In this document: positions 8,750 to 18,155 of the stretch, in pieces
Position numbering within the stretch: the first letter of the stretch is position 1
How the letters are laid out: every line of letters starts with the position of its first letter
NCBI RefSeq assembly: GCF_034627025.1
Contig: NZ_CP141049.1
Location: forward strand, 248,001 to 312,000
Origin: Microvirga lotononidis
Lineage (GTDB): Bacteria; Pseudomonadota; Alphaproteobacteria; Rhizobiales; Beijerinckiaceae
Direction: 5' to 3'
Length of the DNA: 64,000 nucleotides
Program-made: the position numbers and the translations under genes
The notes under the pieces: generated by a model
Seen by the model: the letters and a program-made list of their open reading frames with translations, nothing else
Databases searched by the model: none
What the model was told of the DNA's origin: nothing

Positions 8750-9268
8750 ATGAGAGGCATTCTGCTTGCCGCGGTTGCGATTGTCTTTGCCCCCGCCGCA
8801 ACTCTGGCTGACGGACTGAGCCTCGCAGGTTCCCTGTGGCAATGCACCCGCGCCTCTGACCGATCTCAGTTCGTCATCACCTTCTATCCGGGTGGTGGTG
8901 TCGGGGGAGGGGAGTTCGAGAACGACGAGGTGAGCCCCTACATCTTCGATTCCTCCCGAACCAAACCGGGCCAATGGCCGGGCCAGTGGAGGCAGACAGG
9001 CCGGCGCTTCACCTGGGCGTTCCCCGATCAGAGCATGCGGATCGACGGGAGCTTTTCAGGCCCGGGGCGGGCCACTGCGCGGCTCAGGGGCACCGAGACC
9101 TCGTCGGGAGAACGCTCGGCGATCACCTGTACCGCCCTGTCCAAGCTGCCAAAGATCGGGGAGGGGTTGGTCATTCCCAAGAACGGTCGGTTCATCAACC
9201 TGGATCGGGAAGAAGGCGAACTGAAGGTGCCAGCGGGGATCTCGCTGCAGGAGCCAGGAGGACGCTAG
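8750..9268 (+). CDS. Secreted hypothetical protein
   Basis: The 172-residue product begins with a clear signal peptide (RGILLAAVAIVFAPAATLADG, cleavage probably after ALA-like TLA). The mature part is rich in Gly, Ser and Thr with two cysteines (WQC, ITC) that may pair. GSLWQCTRASDRSQFVITFYPGG suggests a small beta-sandwich of lipocalin-like type, but I recognise no named family. The start at 8750 follows GGAGAAAGAG; an earlier in-frame start at 8690 would bury the signal peptide. Periplasmic or secreted location is inferred. Confidence 0.72.
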   Translation: MRGILLAAVAIVFAPAATLADGLSLAGSLWQCTRASDRSQFVITFYPGGGVGGGEFENDEVSPYIFDSSRTKPGQWPGQWRQTGRRFTWAFPDQSMRIDGSFSGPGRATARLRGTETSSGERSAITCTALSKLPKIGEGLVIPKNGRFINLDREEGELKVPAGISLQEPGGR

Positions 9269-9685
9269 GAGTTACGATCGCGGTGAGCAGAGCTCAGTCG
9301 CATCTCGGTGCTCGGCCGAGCGACTTCGGCATTTCGATGTGATGGTCTCCAGTCCTACAACTGTGGCGAGCCTGCGACACAATGTTCGCCCTGATCCGCT
9401 TGCCAATTGTATTTCAGTCCTTATATCAGGCTTACCCCAGCGGACATCGTATGTGGACTTCGTGAGCGACGGGCGTCACCGTGTGCTCCGATGAGACCGT
9501 GCCGGACGGATGTACTCCAGCACGAGCTGTTCCTGCGCTTGTCTGACGATGCGAGCGCCCGTCTGGTACCCCATTAGCCCAGGCCCGTAGTGCGCGAGGC
9601 GGAGGTGCGAAGGCACCCTGTCCGTACGCCCCGGAGCCTGGGCTTTTCCATTTTCTGTCAGGTCCTGATGAGAGCAGCGCGAGCC
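9269..9685. other. Intergenic stretch, no gene seen
   Basis: This stretch separates the secreted protein from the convergent glycosyltransferase stop. No long conserved frame, clear terminator or repeat is visible. Confidence 0.45.
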
Positions 9686-10912
9686 CTACTGATATTCCCC
9701 TCGGATCGCAGCAATCAGCATTTCGGCGGCGAGTACCGCCCCATTACCGCGGATCGTCATAGCGATTGCGAACGCTCTCTCGCGAGTATCCGCCGCTAAT
9801 GCCGTCCTGAGCGGGACAAAGAGCGACCCGGCACTCGGAATCGGGCCATCGTGCGCAGCACCAATGCCGAGTCCGATGACACGACTGGCCCAAAAGGGCT
9901 GGTCGGCGACTTGAGGCACCACCACCTGAGGCGCGCCAGCGCGGGCAGCTGCCGTGGTCGTTCCGGCGCCGCCATGGTGCACGACGGCGGCGACCCGGGC
10001 GAAGAGCGCCTGCTGGTTCACCTCGCCGACAACGAAGCAGTCTCCCTGATCATCGATCAACGCGAGATTGGCCCAGCCCTGGGCGAGGATCACGCGCCGG
10101 CCTTGTGCCCGGACTGCTTCGATGGCCACGCGAGCAGGGTCCTCCGCCGCGTGCATAGCCATGCTGCCGAAGCCGACATAAACCGGAGGCTCTCCAGAAG
10201 CGAGAAATGCCTCCAACTCGGCTGGGAGCTGACGGGTGTCCGGCAGGATCCACGCCCCTGTCTGCACCGCATCGGTAAGGTCAGCCGGACGCCATGGGCC
10301 GAGAACCGGGTCTGATGCCAGCCATGGCCGGTGTGTGAAGACATGGTCGCGGACATTGTCGAAGGTCGGCAGGCCGATTGCGGCGCGGTGAGTGTTGACC
10401 GATTCACCGAAGAGCGCGTTCTTCGCCTGGGCGTTGAACGCCCACAGAGCCAGATTGTCGGTCAGTTCCGGCGGGTGCGGCCAGCCGGGGTATTCCATGG
10501 GTGGGTGGTGCGGCGAGGGCACCATGAGCGGGCAAAAGGCCGCCCAGCTAAAATGGATCCCCTGCGTTTCAGCCACGGCCTGCGCCGCTGCTACCGACGG
10601 GAACAAGCCGGTCGCCACAATGGCATCGCAGCCCTCGGCCGCCTTCGCAATCGCCTCATATTGGGCCGGCACCATCTTGGCCGCCAGCTGGCGCAGGCGC
10701 AGGCCGGACTGCTTCGCCTCCTCAATCCATTGGCGCACCGGCATGAAGGCCGGTGCTAGCGGCACGTCCTCTCGTTCCAGCAGATCGACGAATTCCGCGT
10801 CAGTCGGAGCAGATATCACTGCCTCCACGCCCATCGACTGCAAGGCCAGGCCAAGTGCCACCAGCGGCTGGACATCCCCACGTGACCCATAGGTCGACAA
10901 CAGTACACGCAT
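9686..10912 (-). CDS. GT-B glycosyltransferase, UGT/MGT type
   Basis: The 408-residue enzyme starts with MRVLLSTYGSRGDVQPLVAL, the signature N-terminus of GT1/GT28 glycosyltransferases. It carries the C-terminal nucleotide-sugar motif VHHGGAGTTTAAARAGAPQV followed by PQVADQPFWASRV. It should move a sugar from an NDP-sugar to a lipid, sterol-like or polyketide acceptor in the cytosol. Relatives include macrolide and sterol glucosyltransferases. It has no obvious operon partner, so the acceptor is unknown. Length is normal for the family. Confidence 0.9.
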   Translation of the reverse strand: MRVLLSTYGSRGDVQPLVALGLALQSMGVEAVISAPTDAEFVDLLEREDVPLAPAFMPVRQWIEEAKQSGLRLRQLAAKMVPAQYEAIAKAAEGCDAIVATGLFPSVAAAQAVAETQGIHFSWAAFCPLMVPSPHHPPMEYPGWPHPPELTDNLALWAFNAQAKNALFGESVNTHRAAIGLPTFDNVRDHVFTHRPWLASDPVLGPWRPADLTDAVQTGAWILPDTRQLPAELEAFLASGEPPVYVGFGSMAMHAAEDPARVAIEAVRAQGRRVILAQGWANLALIDDQGDCFVVGEVNQQALFARVAAVVHHGGAGTTTAAARAGAPQVVVPQVADQPFWASRVIGLGIGAAHDGPIPSAGSLFVPLRTALAADTRERAFAIAMTIRGNGAVLAAEMLIAAIRGEYQ

Positions 10913-11117
10913 TTTCTCTGCTCCCTCATGTGTGATCGAGGGCCGCGTTTATGGAGTACGACCGGGGGCTTGCCGCAAGCCGGGGGTCCGCTACAAAACA
11001 ATAATGGAAGGGCGTGACCGCTCTTCCATAGCCCTTCAAGCTATAGACGAACGTGCGCTAGGCAATGCTGCGACCGCGTGGAAAGTCGCCCGCGGCGAAC
11101 TAACGATCGTCAGACGC

Positions 11118-11861
11118 CTAGGACTGAAGAAGCTTCGATGTGCTAAGGGCAACGCCGGTCGCAGCAAAAGCAGCCGTATTGTCGAAGATGCACCATGCTG
11201 CTCGGCTGGCCTCTACATGGTCCCGAAGGGTCTTGACAGTTTCTGCGATGACGTCTTGTGAGTAAGCCGAGTAGTACATCTTGGGCGACCCATGCAGGCG
11301 GTAGTAGACCAGCCCAGTCCAGCCGCCCGGAGTACCGGCACTCGGATGAGGTTTGGGATCGGCCGCCACCCGTGCGATCCGGTGCTCCACAAGGAAGGCG
11401 TCGACATCGGCCGTGAACCATGAGGCGTGCCGCGGCTCCCAAACGAGATCTCCGGCGAAGGACTCTCGAAGCCTCTCAACGAATGATCGAACGTCCGCAG
11501 GGGCGAACTTCAGGCTCGGAGGAAGCTGGATGAGGATCGGTCCGAGCTTGTGCCCGAGTCCGGCGATTTCTTCCAGAAAGCGCTGCAACGGCTCGTCAAA
11601 ATCGCGCAGACGGGCTTCATGGGTGATCGTCTTCGGCATTTTCACGGCAAAGCGGAAGTGCTCCGGGACATCACCGGCCCAGCGCTGATACGTCGACACG
11701 CGGTGCGGACGATAAAACGAGGAGTTGATCTCGACGCTGTCAAACCGGCTCGCATAGCGCACGAGATGGCTGCCCTCACTTGGGAAAGCGTCATCGTACT
11801 GCTTCGGGATCGCCCAGGCGGCGGTCCCAACAAAGATGCGGTGTTCACTCCTACCCAACAT
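11118..11861 (-). CDS. DUF72 family protein (YecE-like)
   Basis: The 247-residue protein has the DUF72 hallmarks: VGTAAWAIPKQ near the start, then FDSVEINSSFYRPHRVSTYQ, FRFAVKMPKTITHE and YYRLHGSPKMYYSAYS, with C-terminal WCIFDNTAAFAATG. The fold is a TIM barrel and the biochemical role is unknown. I place the start at 11861 because conservation begins there and an upstream extension would overlap the DUF3606 gene. Its last part replaces the usual N-A-L-L ending with a slightly longer tail. Confidence 0.85.
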   Translation of the reverse strand: MLGRSEHRIFVGTAAWAIPKQYDDAFPSEGSHLVRYASRFDSVEINSSFYRPHRVSTYQRWAGDVPEHFRFAVKMPKTITHEARLRDFDEPLQRFLEEIAGLGHKLGPILIQLPPSLKFAPADVRSFVERLRESFAGDLVWEPRHASWFTADVDAFLVEHRIARVAADPKPHPSAGTPGGWTGLVYYRLHGSPKMYYSAYSQDVIAETVKTLRDHVEASRAAWCIFDNTAAFAATGVALSTSKLLQS

Positions 11862-11883
11862 CAGGGCACCGGGCTGCCAGGAG

Positions 11884-12072
11884 TCAGCCTCGCTTGAGCT
11901 TTCCAGCCGCTGCGTCGAGCTTCTCGCGGCTATTCCCGTGCTCTTTGACCAACTCTTCGGCCTGCGCAACACTGATGCCGTGTTTCCGGGCAAAGTAGCC
12001 GACCTCGTATTCTTCTCCGCCGGCGACCCGGCCTCGGTCGGCACCGCCGCGATTGGCTTTGTCATCAGACAT
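11884..12072 (-). CDS. DUF3606 small protein
   Basis: The 62-residue protein reads MSDDKANRGGADRGRVAGGE, then YEVGYFARKHGISVAQAEEL and a final KLKRG. This fits the DUF3606 family of small basic alphaproteobacterial proteins, often found with stress or DNA-repair genes. AAGGAG lies 7 bases before the start. It sits 22 bases upstream of the DUF72 gene and is probably cotranscribed with it. Ku and LigD lie just beyond on the opposite strand. Function is unknown. Confidence 0.8.
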   Translation of the reverse strand: MSDDKANRGGADRGRVAGGEEYEVGYFARKHGISVAQAEELVKEHGNSREKLDAAAGKLKRG

Positions 12073-12270
12073 TTTGTTACTCCTTACACAACAACCACGT
12101 TTCAAAAATGCGCCACGATGGAGAGTGGTTTCCTGGGCCGTTAACCGGCCCCGAGACTCCTGTGGAGAACTCGGAACGAGTCATTTCGGGGCGACGTTGC
12201 TGACTCGTGACGGTACCGGGCAAGGTTGCCAGACCCGCCACACAGTAGCGTATCGCTGGGAGTTCTACCC

Positions 12271-13149
12271 ATGGCTGAACGGACGGTTTGGAAAGGTCAC
12301 ATCAAGCTCTCTCTCGTGTCCTGCGCGGTCGGCCTCTATCCCTCCACCTCCTCAGGCGGCAAGATCCGCTTCAACACTCTCAACCGTAAAACCGGCAACC
12401 GCGTGAAGCGTCAGTTCATCGACAGCGAGACCGAGGAAGTGGTCGAGAGTGAAGACCAGGTCAAAGGATTCGTGGTCGGGAAGGGCAGCTACATCCAGGT
12501 CGAGGACGAAGAACTCGACGCCCTGAAGCTGGAAAGCACCCACACCATCGACATCGAGAGCTTTGTGCCGCGCGAGGAGGTCGACGAGCGCTTCCTCGAC
12601 ACCGCCTACTATATCGCCCCGGCCGATAAGGTGTCCAACGAAGCCTTTTGCGTCATTCGTGATGCCATCCGCGACAAAGGCATGGCTGGCATTGCCCGCA
12701 TTGTGCTGGCGCGGCGTGAGCGCATGATCCTGCTTGAACCGCTAGATGAAGGACTTGTCGGAACAACACTGCACGCAGCTGATGAAGTGCGTAACGAGGA
12801 CAAAGTGTTCGATGAGATCAGTGAGGTCAAGTATCCCAAGGAGATGAAGGATCTCGCTGCTCACATCATCGACAGCAAGGCGGCCCACTTCGATCCGAAG
12901 CAATTCGATGATCGTTATGAGGAAGCGGTCGCGGAGTTGTTGAAGTCAAAGCAGGCCGGCAAGCCGCTGAAAGAGGAGCCGTCCGAGAAGCCCTCGAACG
13001 TTGTCAATCTGATGGATGCGTTTAAGCGCAGCGTCTCGGCCGAGAAGGCAGGGTCCGCTGGCAAGAAATCTGCTCCGGCGAAGAAAGCCGCGGCAAAGAA
13101 GGCGCCGAAAAAGCCCGCACCCAAGGCTAAGGCGCGCAAGGCCGGGTGA
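12271..13149 (+). CDS. ku: Ku DNA end-binding protein
   Basis: The 292-residue bacterial Ku homodimer subunit binds double-strand DNA ends and recruits LigD in non-homologous end joining. The core starts with RTVWKGHIKLSLVSCAVGLYP and includes KRQFIDSETEEVV and YYIAPADKVSNEAFCVIRDA. The C-terminal tail from about residue 250 is very rich in Lys, Ala and Pro (KKSAPAKKAAAKKAPKKPAP), as in Ku proteins with DNA-binding extensions. The start is the ATG before AERT. It lies 32 bases ahead of ligD, so they form an operon. Confidence 0.97.
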   Translation: MAERTVWKGHIKLSLVSCAVGLYPSTSSGGKIRFNTLNRKTGNRVKRQFIDSETEEVVESEDQVKGFVVGKGSYIQVEDEELDALKLESTHTIDIESFVPREEVDERFLDTAYYIAPADKVSNEAFCVIRDAIRDKGMAGIARIVLARRERMILLEPLDEGLVGTTLHAADEVRNEDKVFDEISEVKYPKEMKDLAAHIIDSKAAHFDPKQFDDRYEEAVAELLKSKQAGKPLKEEPSEKPSNVVNLMDAFKRSVSAEKAGSAGKKSAPAKKAAAKKAPKKPAPKAKARKAG

Positions 13150-13181
13150 CCCTGACGTCCCGTGTTGCGTAGGAGAGTATC

Positions 13182-15761
13182 ATGGTCGCGGTCCCACCTC
13201 GTCTGAAAACCAGGAAGGCCCCGTCGCGAAGCCGGGCCACCACGAAAAGAGCCTCCGGTTCGCTCGCCACCTACCGGGCGAAACGCGACTTCTCTATCAC
13301 GAGCGAACCCAAGGCGGCGAGAGCCAAGTCCCAGGGCAACCGCTTTGTGGTGCAGAAACATGATGCTCGCCGCTTGCACTATGACCTGCGGCTGGAGCTT
13401 GATGGGGTTCTCAAAAGCTGGGCGGTGACGAGAGGACCGAGCCTGGTCCCGGGCGAGAGGCGCCTCTCGGTGCATACCGAGGATCATCCCCTGAAGTACA
13501 TCGATTTCGAGGGCGTCATTCCGGCTGGCCAGTATGGCGGCGGGACGATGATCGTCTGGGATCAGGGCCGCTGGATTCCGGAAGGCGATCCGCATGCCGA
13601 TTATGCCCGTGGTCGTTTGACGTTCACCCTTGAGGGCGACCGTCTCAAGGGCAAGTGGCACCTCGTGCGGACCCGCGGCAAACCGGGCGAGAAGAATGAG
13701 CAGTGGCTGCTGCTCAAGTCCGACGATGAGGCTGCTCGGACCAGTGAAGATCCGGACATTTTGGCGCAGGAGACGACTTCGCTCAAATCAGGCCGGAGCA
13801 TTGAGGAACTGGCTGCCCAGGGCGCCATCCGGGTCGATCATGCTGCACGCGAAAAGGTGGCCAGATCCAAGCCGCAGAAATCGCGACGACCCTTGAAGGT
13901 CAAAGGTGCAAAGAAGGGTATTCTGCCAGCCTTTGTCGAACCGGCATTGGCACAATTGGTTGAGAGTGCCCCAAGAGGTGGCACCTGGCTTCACGAGATC
14001 AAGCTCGATGGCTATCGCATGCAGGCCCGCATCGATGCAGGCCAGGTCCAACTTCTGACCCGCAAGGGCCTCGACTGGACTGCGAAGTTCAAACCAATCG
14101 CAAATGCCCTCAAAGAATTGAAGATCCCCTCAGCATTGCTTGACGGCGAAATCGTCGTGGAGGATGAGGCAGGTGTAGCAAGCTTCTCGGCGCTCCAGCA
14201 GGAGCTAAAGGGCGGGAAAGGCGAGCGCTTCGTCTACTATGTCTTCGATCTGCTTTATCTCGACGGAGAGGACCTGAGGAAGGCGACACTGGCAGACCGC
14301 AAGGCGGTCTTGCGGCTCCTGCTTGATGACCTGCCTCAGGGTGGCGCCATCCGCTTCAGTGAACATCTTGAGGAGGATGGCGCAACTCTCGTGCGGCACG
14401 CGTGCCGGATGGGTCTGGAGGGGATCATCTCCAAGCGCGCCGATCAGCCCTACAGATCGGGACGAGGCGACGACTGGGTCAAGTCGAAGTGCACGCAGCG
14501 CCAGGAACTGGTGATCGCCGGCTACCTGCCATCAAGCGCGAGCAAGAAGGCTGTGGGCTCGCTCGTCATGGGGGTCTATGAGGCTGGCAAGCTTATCCCT
14601 GTCGGTCGCGTCGGCACCGGCTTCACATCGGAGGTCGCGGGCGCACTCTACAAGACCCTCACGTCGATCGAGATCAAGGCCTCGCCCTTTGCCAAGAAGC
14701 TCCCTGCCACCGCAAGCCGTGGGGTGAAATGGGTGAACCCGGAACTGGTTGCTGAGGTGGAGTTCCGCGGGTGGACCCATGACGGCATGATCCGGCAAGG
14801 CTCCTTCCAAGGGCTGCGCGAGGACAAGGATCCGCGGGACGTCGTGCGGGAGACAACAGTGCAGGGCTCTCGCGACACAAGCCCTGGTGCTGCGATCCTT
14901 GAGAAGGCCCATCTCACGCATCCAGACCGCGTGCTGTGGGAGGACGAAGGGATCACCAAGCTCGGGCTCGCAGAGTTCTATACGGAGATCTCCGATTGGA
15001 TCCTGCCGCACATCGTGAACCGGCCGCTGTCGCTCCTGCGCTGCCCAGGCGGATCGCAGAAGGAGTGCTTTTTCCAGAAGCACGCCTGGGCGGGCCTTGA
15101 TGAGGACCTGATCCAGCGGGTCCGCGTCGGAGAGGATGAGGCTGTTGCGATCCAGGATCTGTCCGGGCTTTTCGCCTTGGTGCAAGCCGGCGTTCTTGAG
15201 ATTCACCCATGGGGCTCAACGCTGAAGAACCCGGAGAAACCCGATCGGCTTGTCTTCGACCTGGATCCAGGGGAGGGCGTCAGCTGGGATGGGGTCGTAC
15301 AAGGCGCAATCGACGTGCGTGATCATCTGCAGGGTATTAGCCTTGAGAGCTTCGTCAAAACCTCTGGAGGCAAAGGTCTGCACGTTGTCGTGCCGCTCCG
15401 CCCAAAAGCTTCCTGGGAGGAGGCCAAAGAGTTCGCTGATAGCGTCGCAGCAGCCATGACGAAGGCAAGCCCGGCTCTCTACACGGATACTATGGCGAAG
15501 CGGGCCAGGACGGGCCGGATCTTCATCGATTACCTGCGGAATGGGCGGGGGGCGACAGCCGTGGCGCCCTATTCTACCCGAGCCAGGGCTGGCGCTCCGG
15601 TGTCCACGCCAGTGACGTGGGAGGAACTGTCGACGATCCGCAGCGGCAATCAATATCGAATCAGCAATCTGGCCGCGCGCTTGCTTCATCTTCAGGATGA
15701 CCCTTGGGGCGAGTTTGGAAACATCGACCAAGTGATCCCGAAATCCGGGACACGTTCTTAG
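13182..15761 (+). CDS. ligD: DNA ligase D (phosphoesterase-ligase-polymerase)
   Basis: The 859-residue enzyme holds three NHEJ activities in the order phosphoesterase, ligase, polymerase. Residues about 50-200 are the 3'-phosphoesterase (FVVQKHDARRLHYDLRLELD). The ligase follows with adenylation motif KLDGYR, lysine near residue 274, and SALLDGEIVVEDE. From about residue 570 the primase-like polymerase begins (LTHPDRVLWEDEGITKLGLA), with FDLDPGEGVSWDGV and KTSGGKGLHVVVPL. It seals and fills Ku-bound ends. AGGAGAG precedes the start. All catalytic motifs look intact. Confidence 0.97.
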   Translation: MVAVPPRLKTRKAPSRSRATTKRASGSLATYRAKRDFSITSEPKAARAKSQGNRFVVQKHDARRLHYDLRLELDGVLKSWAVTRGPSLVPGERRLSVHTEDHPLKYIDFEGVIPAGQYGGGTMIVWDQGRWIPEGDPHADYARGRLTFTLEGDRLKGKWHLVRTRGKPGEKNEQWLLLKSDDEAARTSEDPDILAQETTSLKSGRSIEELAAQGAIRVDHAAREKVARSKPQKSRRPLKVKGAKKGILPAFVEPALAQLVESAPRGGTWLHEIKLDGYRMQARIDAGQVQLLTRKGLDWTAKFKPIANALKELKIPSALLDGEIVVEDEAGVASFSALQQELKGGKGERFVYYVFDLLYLDGEDLRKATLADRKAVLRLLLDDLPQGGAIRFSEHLEEDGATLVRHACRMGLEGIISKRADQPYRSGRGDDWVKSKCTQRQELVIAGYLPSSASKKAVGSLVMGVYEAGKLIPVGRVGTGFTSEVAGALYKTLTSIEIKASPFAKKLPATASRGVKWVNPELVAEVEFRGWTHDGMIRQGSFQGLREDKDPRDVVRETTVQGSRDTSPGAAILEKAHLTHPDRVLWEDEGITKLGLAEFYTEISDWILPHIVNRPLSLLRCPGGSQKECFFQKHAWAGLDEDLIQRVRVGEDEAVAIQDLSGLFALVQAGVLEIHPWGSTLKNPEKPDRLVFDLDPGEGVSWDGVVQGAIDVRDHLQGISLESFVKTSGGKGLHVVVPLRPKASWEEAKEFADSVAAAMTKASPALYTDTMAKRARTGRIFIDYLRNGRGATAVAPYSTRARAGAPVSTPVTWEELSTIRSGNQYRISNLAARLLHLQDDPWGEFGNIDQVIPKSGTRS

Positions 15762-15918
15762 GCAACACGGGCCTGTTCAGCACAGGTCAGGCAATACATC
15801 GTGAAGCAAAAGCCCGAGGACGTTATTTGCGCCGTCCCGCCGTTGCGAGATCCTCAACGAGCCTTTAACAAGCCAAAATCCAACAGGCCTTCTGCTACAA
15901 TGTTATGAAAGTCGTTCG

Positions 15919-16836
15919 ATGCAGGACAGGATTGAGGTCAACCACTACGGCTCCCGCTTCAGGGACCATTGGAAGGTCCGTGAAGGAACCTTGGTCTCAA
16001 CGTCCTTGCCGAAGTCGACAGGCGTGACGATCGCCAGGGTTACCGCCGGGGCGAATTACGGTCTCGTCCAACCTGTTCCCGCCCAAGACGGATTTGCACT
16101 ATCACTCGAACTCAAGAACTTCGAACGAGGAGAACTTTGGCTCGATGGGCGCAAGCGCAAGCAGGAGCAGCTATGGGAAAATTACAGTGTCTTCTATGAT
16201 CTGCGGCATGACGTCGAGGCCCATCTAGAAGATCCGTTTGATTTCATCCAATTCCACGTCACGCGGGCCTTCCTGGACGAGCTAGCGGGCAACCACGGCG
16301 TCTCCCCAATCGGAGACTTGACCTTTCAGACAGGCACTGGCGTCGACGATCCCATTATCGCAAGCCTCAGCAAGATCCTCTTGCCTGCTCTCGACAGGTC
16401 GCACGAAGTGAGCCTTCTGTTCGTGGATCACATCACCATGGCGCTCTGTGCTCACATCAGTCAACAGTACGGGGGGGGCTTTGCGCCGTTGGAGGCCGAT
16501 CGTGGAGGGCTCGCTCCACGGCAGCTCCGCCGGGCACAAGAGCTCATCGACAGCAGTCTCACCGGTGATATCTCTATGTCAGAGATCGCGCAGCAATGTA
16601 TGCTGACGCCGAGCTATTTCAGTCGGCAGTTCAAGCGTTCGACCGGTTTAACGCCTGTTCAATGGCTGCAGAGACGCCGCGTAGAGACAGCGAAAGCCAT
16701 GTTGTGTGATCCGAAGCTCTCGCTTGCGGATATCGCTGTGGCCTGTGGCTTTGCGGATCAAAGCCATCTTACCCGCGTTTTCGGCCAGCTAACGGGCTCA
16801 ACCCCGAAGGCTTGGCGCAAACAAGCTAGCCTTTAG
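15919..16836 (+). CDS. AraC-family transcriptional regulator
   Basis: The 305-residue protein has a divergent N-terminal sensor region and a C-terminal AraC domain at about residues 200-305. Its two helix-turn-helix units are SMSEIAQQCMLTPSYFSRQF and SLADIAVACGFADQSHLTRV, with the family ending GSTPKAWR. The subgroup resembles regulators that act on catabolic or efflux genes. No clear target gene lies next to it: downstream is IS debris and upstream is ligD. It may control a distant gene or a neighbour lost to the IS-rich region. Confidence 0.92.
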   Translation: MQDRIEVNHYGSRFRDHWKVREGTLVSTSLPKSTGVTIARVTAGANYGLVQPVPAQDGFALSLELKNFERGELWLDGRKRKQEQLWENYSVFYDLRHDVEAHLEDPFDFIQFHVTRAFLDELAGNHGVSPIGDLTFQTGTGVDDPIIASLSKILLPALDRSHEVSLLFVDHITMALCAHISQQYGGGFAPLEADRGGLAPRQLRRAQELIDSSLTGDISMSEIAQQCMLTPSYFSRQFKRSTGLTPVQWLQRRRVETAKAMLCDPKLSLADIAVACGFADQSHLTRVFGQLTGSTPKAWRKQASL

Positions 16837-17151
16837 AGAGAGCGACTGACACGAGAGCGGCTGCACAGTCCAGTGATATGAGACGCAACGCTTGGTACTC
16901 GCGAGCTTACGGGATCGTGCAGCCGCCATCAAAAATCCAGCCCCTTTTCCAAGGCTCCCACTGGAAGTGGGAAACCTCATATGGATCGGTTTCGATGGAC
17001 ACCCGCTTCACATGATGAACGGCGAGAGAGTCAGATTGAAGTCTGAGGGTTGAGTTTCGCAGATCCGTGTCGTCGTCGGCAGGAGTGCTTGACCCGCCTC
17101 CGTCGCAAATCTGGGGTAGGGACGAGAAAGGAGCCGGTCTTCCTGATATGC
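16837..17151. other. Intergenic stretch ahead of IS6 debris
   Basis: There is no credible coding frame. The string CTCCGTCGCAAATCTGG near 17098 resembles terminal repeats of IS6-family elements and may be the remaining right end of the truncated IS6 copy that follows. That reading is weak. Confidence 0.3.
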
Positions 17152-17625
17152 TCATGCGGCGAGCAGGTGAAACTGCTCCGCGAGGGACGGCTGCCGATTG
17201 CAGGCATACTTCGCCTGCTGCTTGCGCATCATGTGGATCATCTCGATCCCACCGAGGATCACACGGGCAGTGGCCATGGACTGGAAGCCCAGCATCGGCC
17301 GCCCCCGCCTCTTGATGGCGCGGTGATCCTGCTCAATGCGATTGTTCAGGTAGGCACTTCGCCGGATCCGGATCGGCTTCAGCTCGCGCCTTGACCGGTC
17401 CTGAAGCCGGCTTTCCGGATCGCAGGCCAGGATCGCCTCGCGGTTGGTCTGGCTGCCGTCGATCACGATCCGCTCGGGCCGGCTATGCCGCTTGAGTGCT
17501 TTGCGCAGAACCCGTTTGGCCGCAGTGAGGTTTCGCTGGGCACTGAACCAGAATTCGATCGTGTCGCCATTGCTGTCGATGGCTCGATAGAGATATTTCC
17601 ATTCGCCTCGGACTTTGATGTACAT
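17152..17625 (-). pseudogene. IS6-family transposase, C-terminal fragment
   Basis: The frame covers the last 157 residues of an IS6/IS26-type DDE transposase. It begins at MYIKVRGEWKYLYRAIDSNG, includes the second catalytic aspartate in RIVIDGSQTN and the glutamate in NNRIEQDHRAIKRR, and runs to the native stop. The N-terminal HTH and the first catalytic aspartate (normally D-E-T-Y-I-K-V) are missing: the frame before 17625 reads LEC instead. The break is abutted by a second, oppositely oriented IS6 fragment, so neither is active. Confidence 0.88.
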
Positions 17626-17634
17626 GCATTCGAG

Positions 17635-17885
17635 TAAAGGGCAAATTGGTCTACCTGTACCGTGCCGTTGATGCAGCCGGACAGACCATCGACTTTCTGC
17701 TCTCACCCAGGCGGGATGCAGCGGCCGCCCGGCGGTTCTTCCGCAAGGCTTTGGGACAGCCGCATACGGGCAATCCGCGGGCCATCACGGTCGACAAGAA
17801 CGCCGCTTATCCGATTGCAGTGAAAGCCATGAAACGGGCCGGAGAACTCTGGCGTTGCGCCAAACTCCGGCAGGTGAAATTTCTC
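17635..17885 (+). pseudogene. Second IS6-family transposase fragment
   Basis: Starting inside KGKLVYLYRAVDAAGQTIDF, this frame matches the middle of another IS6-type transposase through ITVDKNAAYPIAVKAM and ELWRCAKLRQVKFL, where homology stops at about 17885. It differs clearly from the neighbouring fragment, so it comes from a different element. Both the N-terminal part and the region holding the catalytic glutamate are missing. The two fragments point away from each other across roughly ten bases. Confidence 0.8.
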
Positions 17886-18155
17886 ACGGATGTATTTGAC
17901 AAGCCGTTTTCGATAGCAGACAGCTCTTTTGTCTTTCGCCACTGCCCTGCAGTCGTTCGCGTCCAACCGCTCACTGTTGATTGGAGTGCGCCAGGGCCTG
18001 ACGAGAGGCGCGCTGGGGCTGCCTGGATTGCAAGAGCGCAGACGGCTCGGGCCTACCGGCGAGTGGATTGGCAGGGCTGGTTTTGCTATAGTTGACAGGC
18101 TCGGGTGACCCCGGAGCGAAGAGCAGGGCGTGAGGTTGCAACCCTGCCGCGCAGC
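17886..18155. other. Unassigned DNA between IS fragments
   Basis: This segment links the second IS6 fragment to the end of the IS110 fragment. Open frames cross it, but none resembles a known transposase or gene. It may contain the outer end of the IS110 element. Confidence 0.35.
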
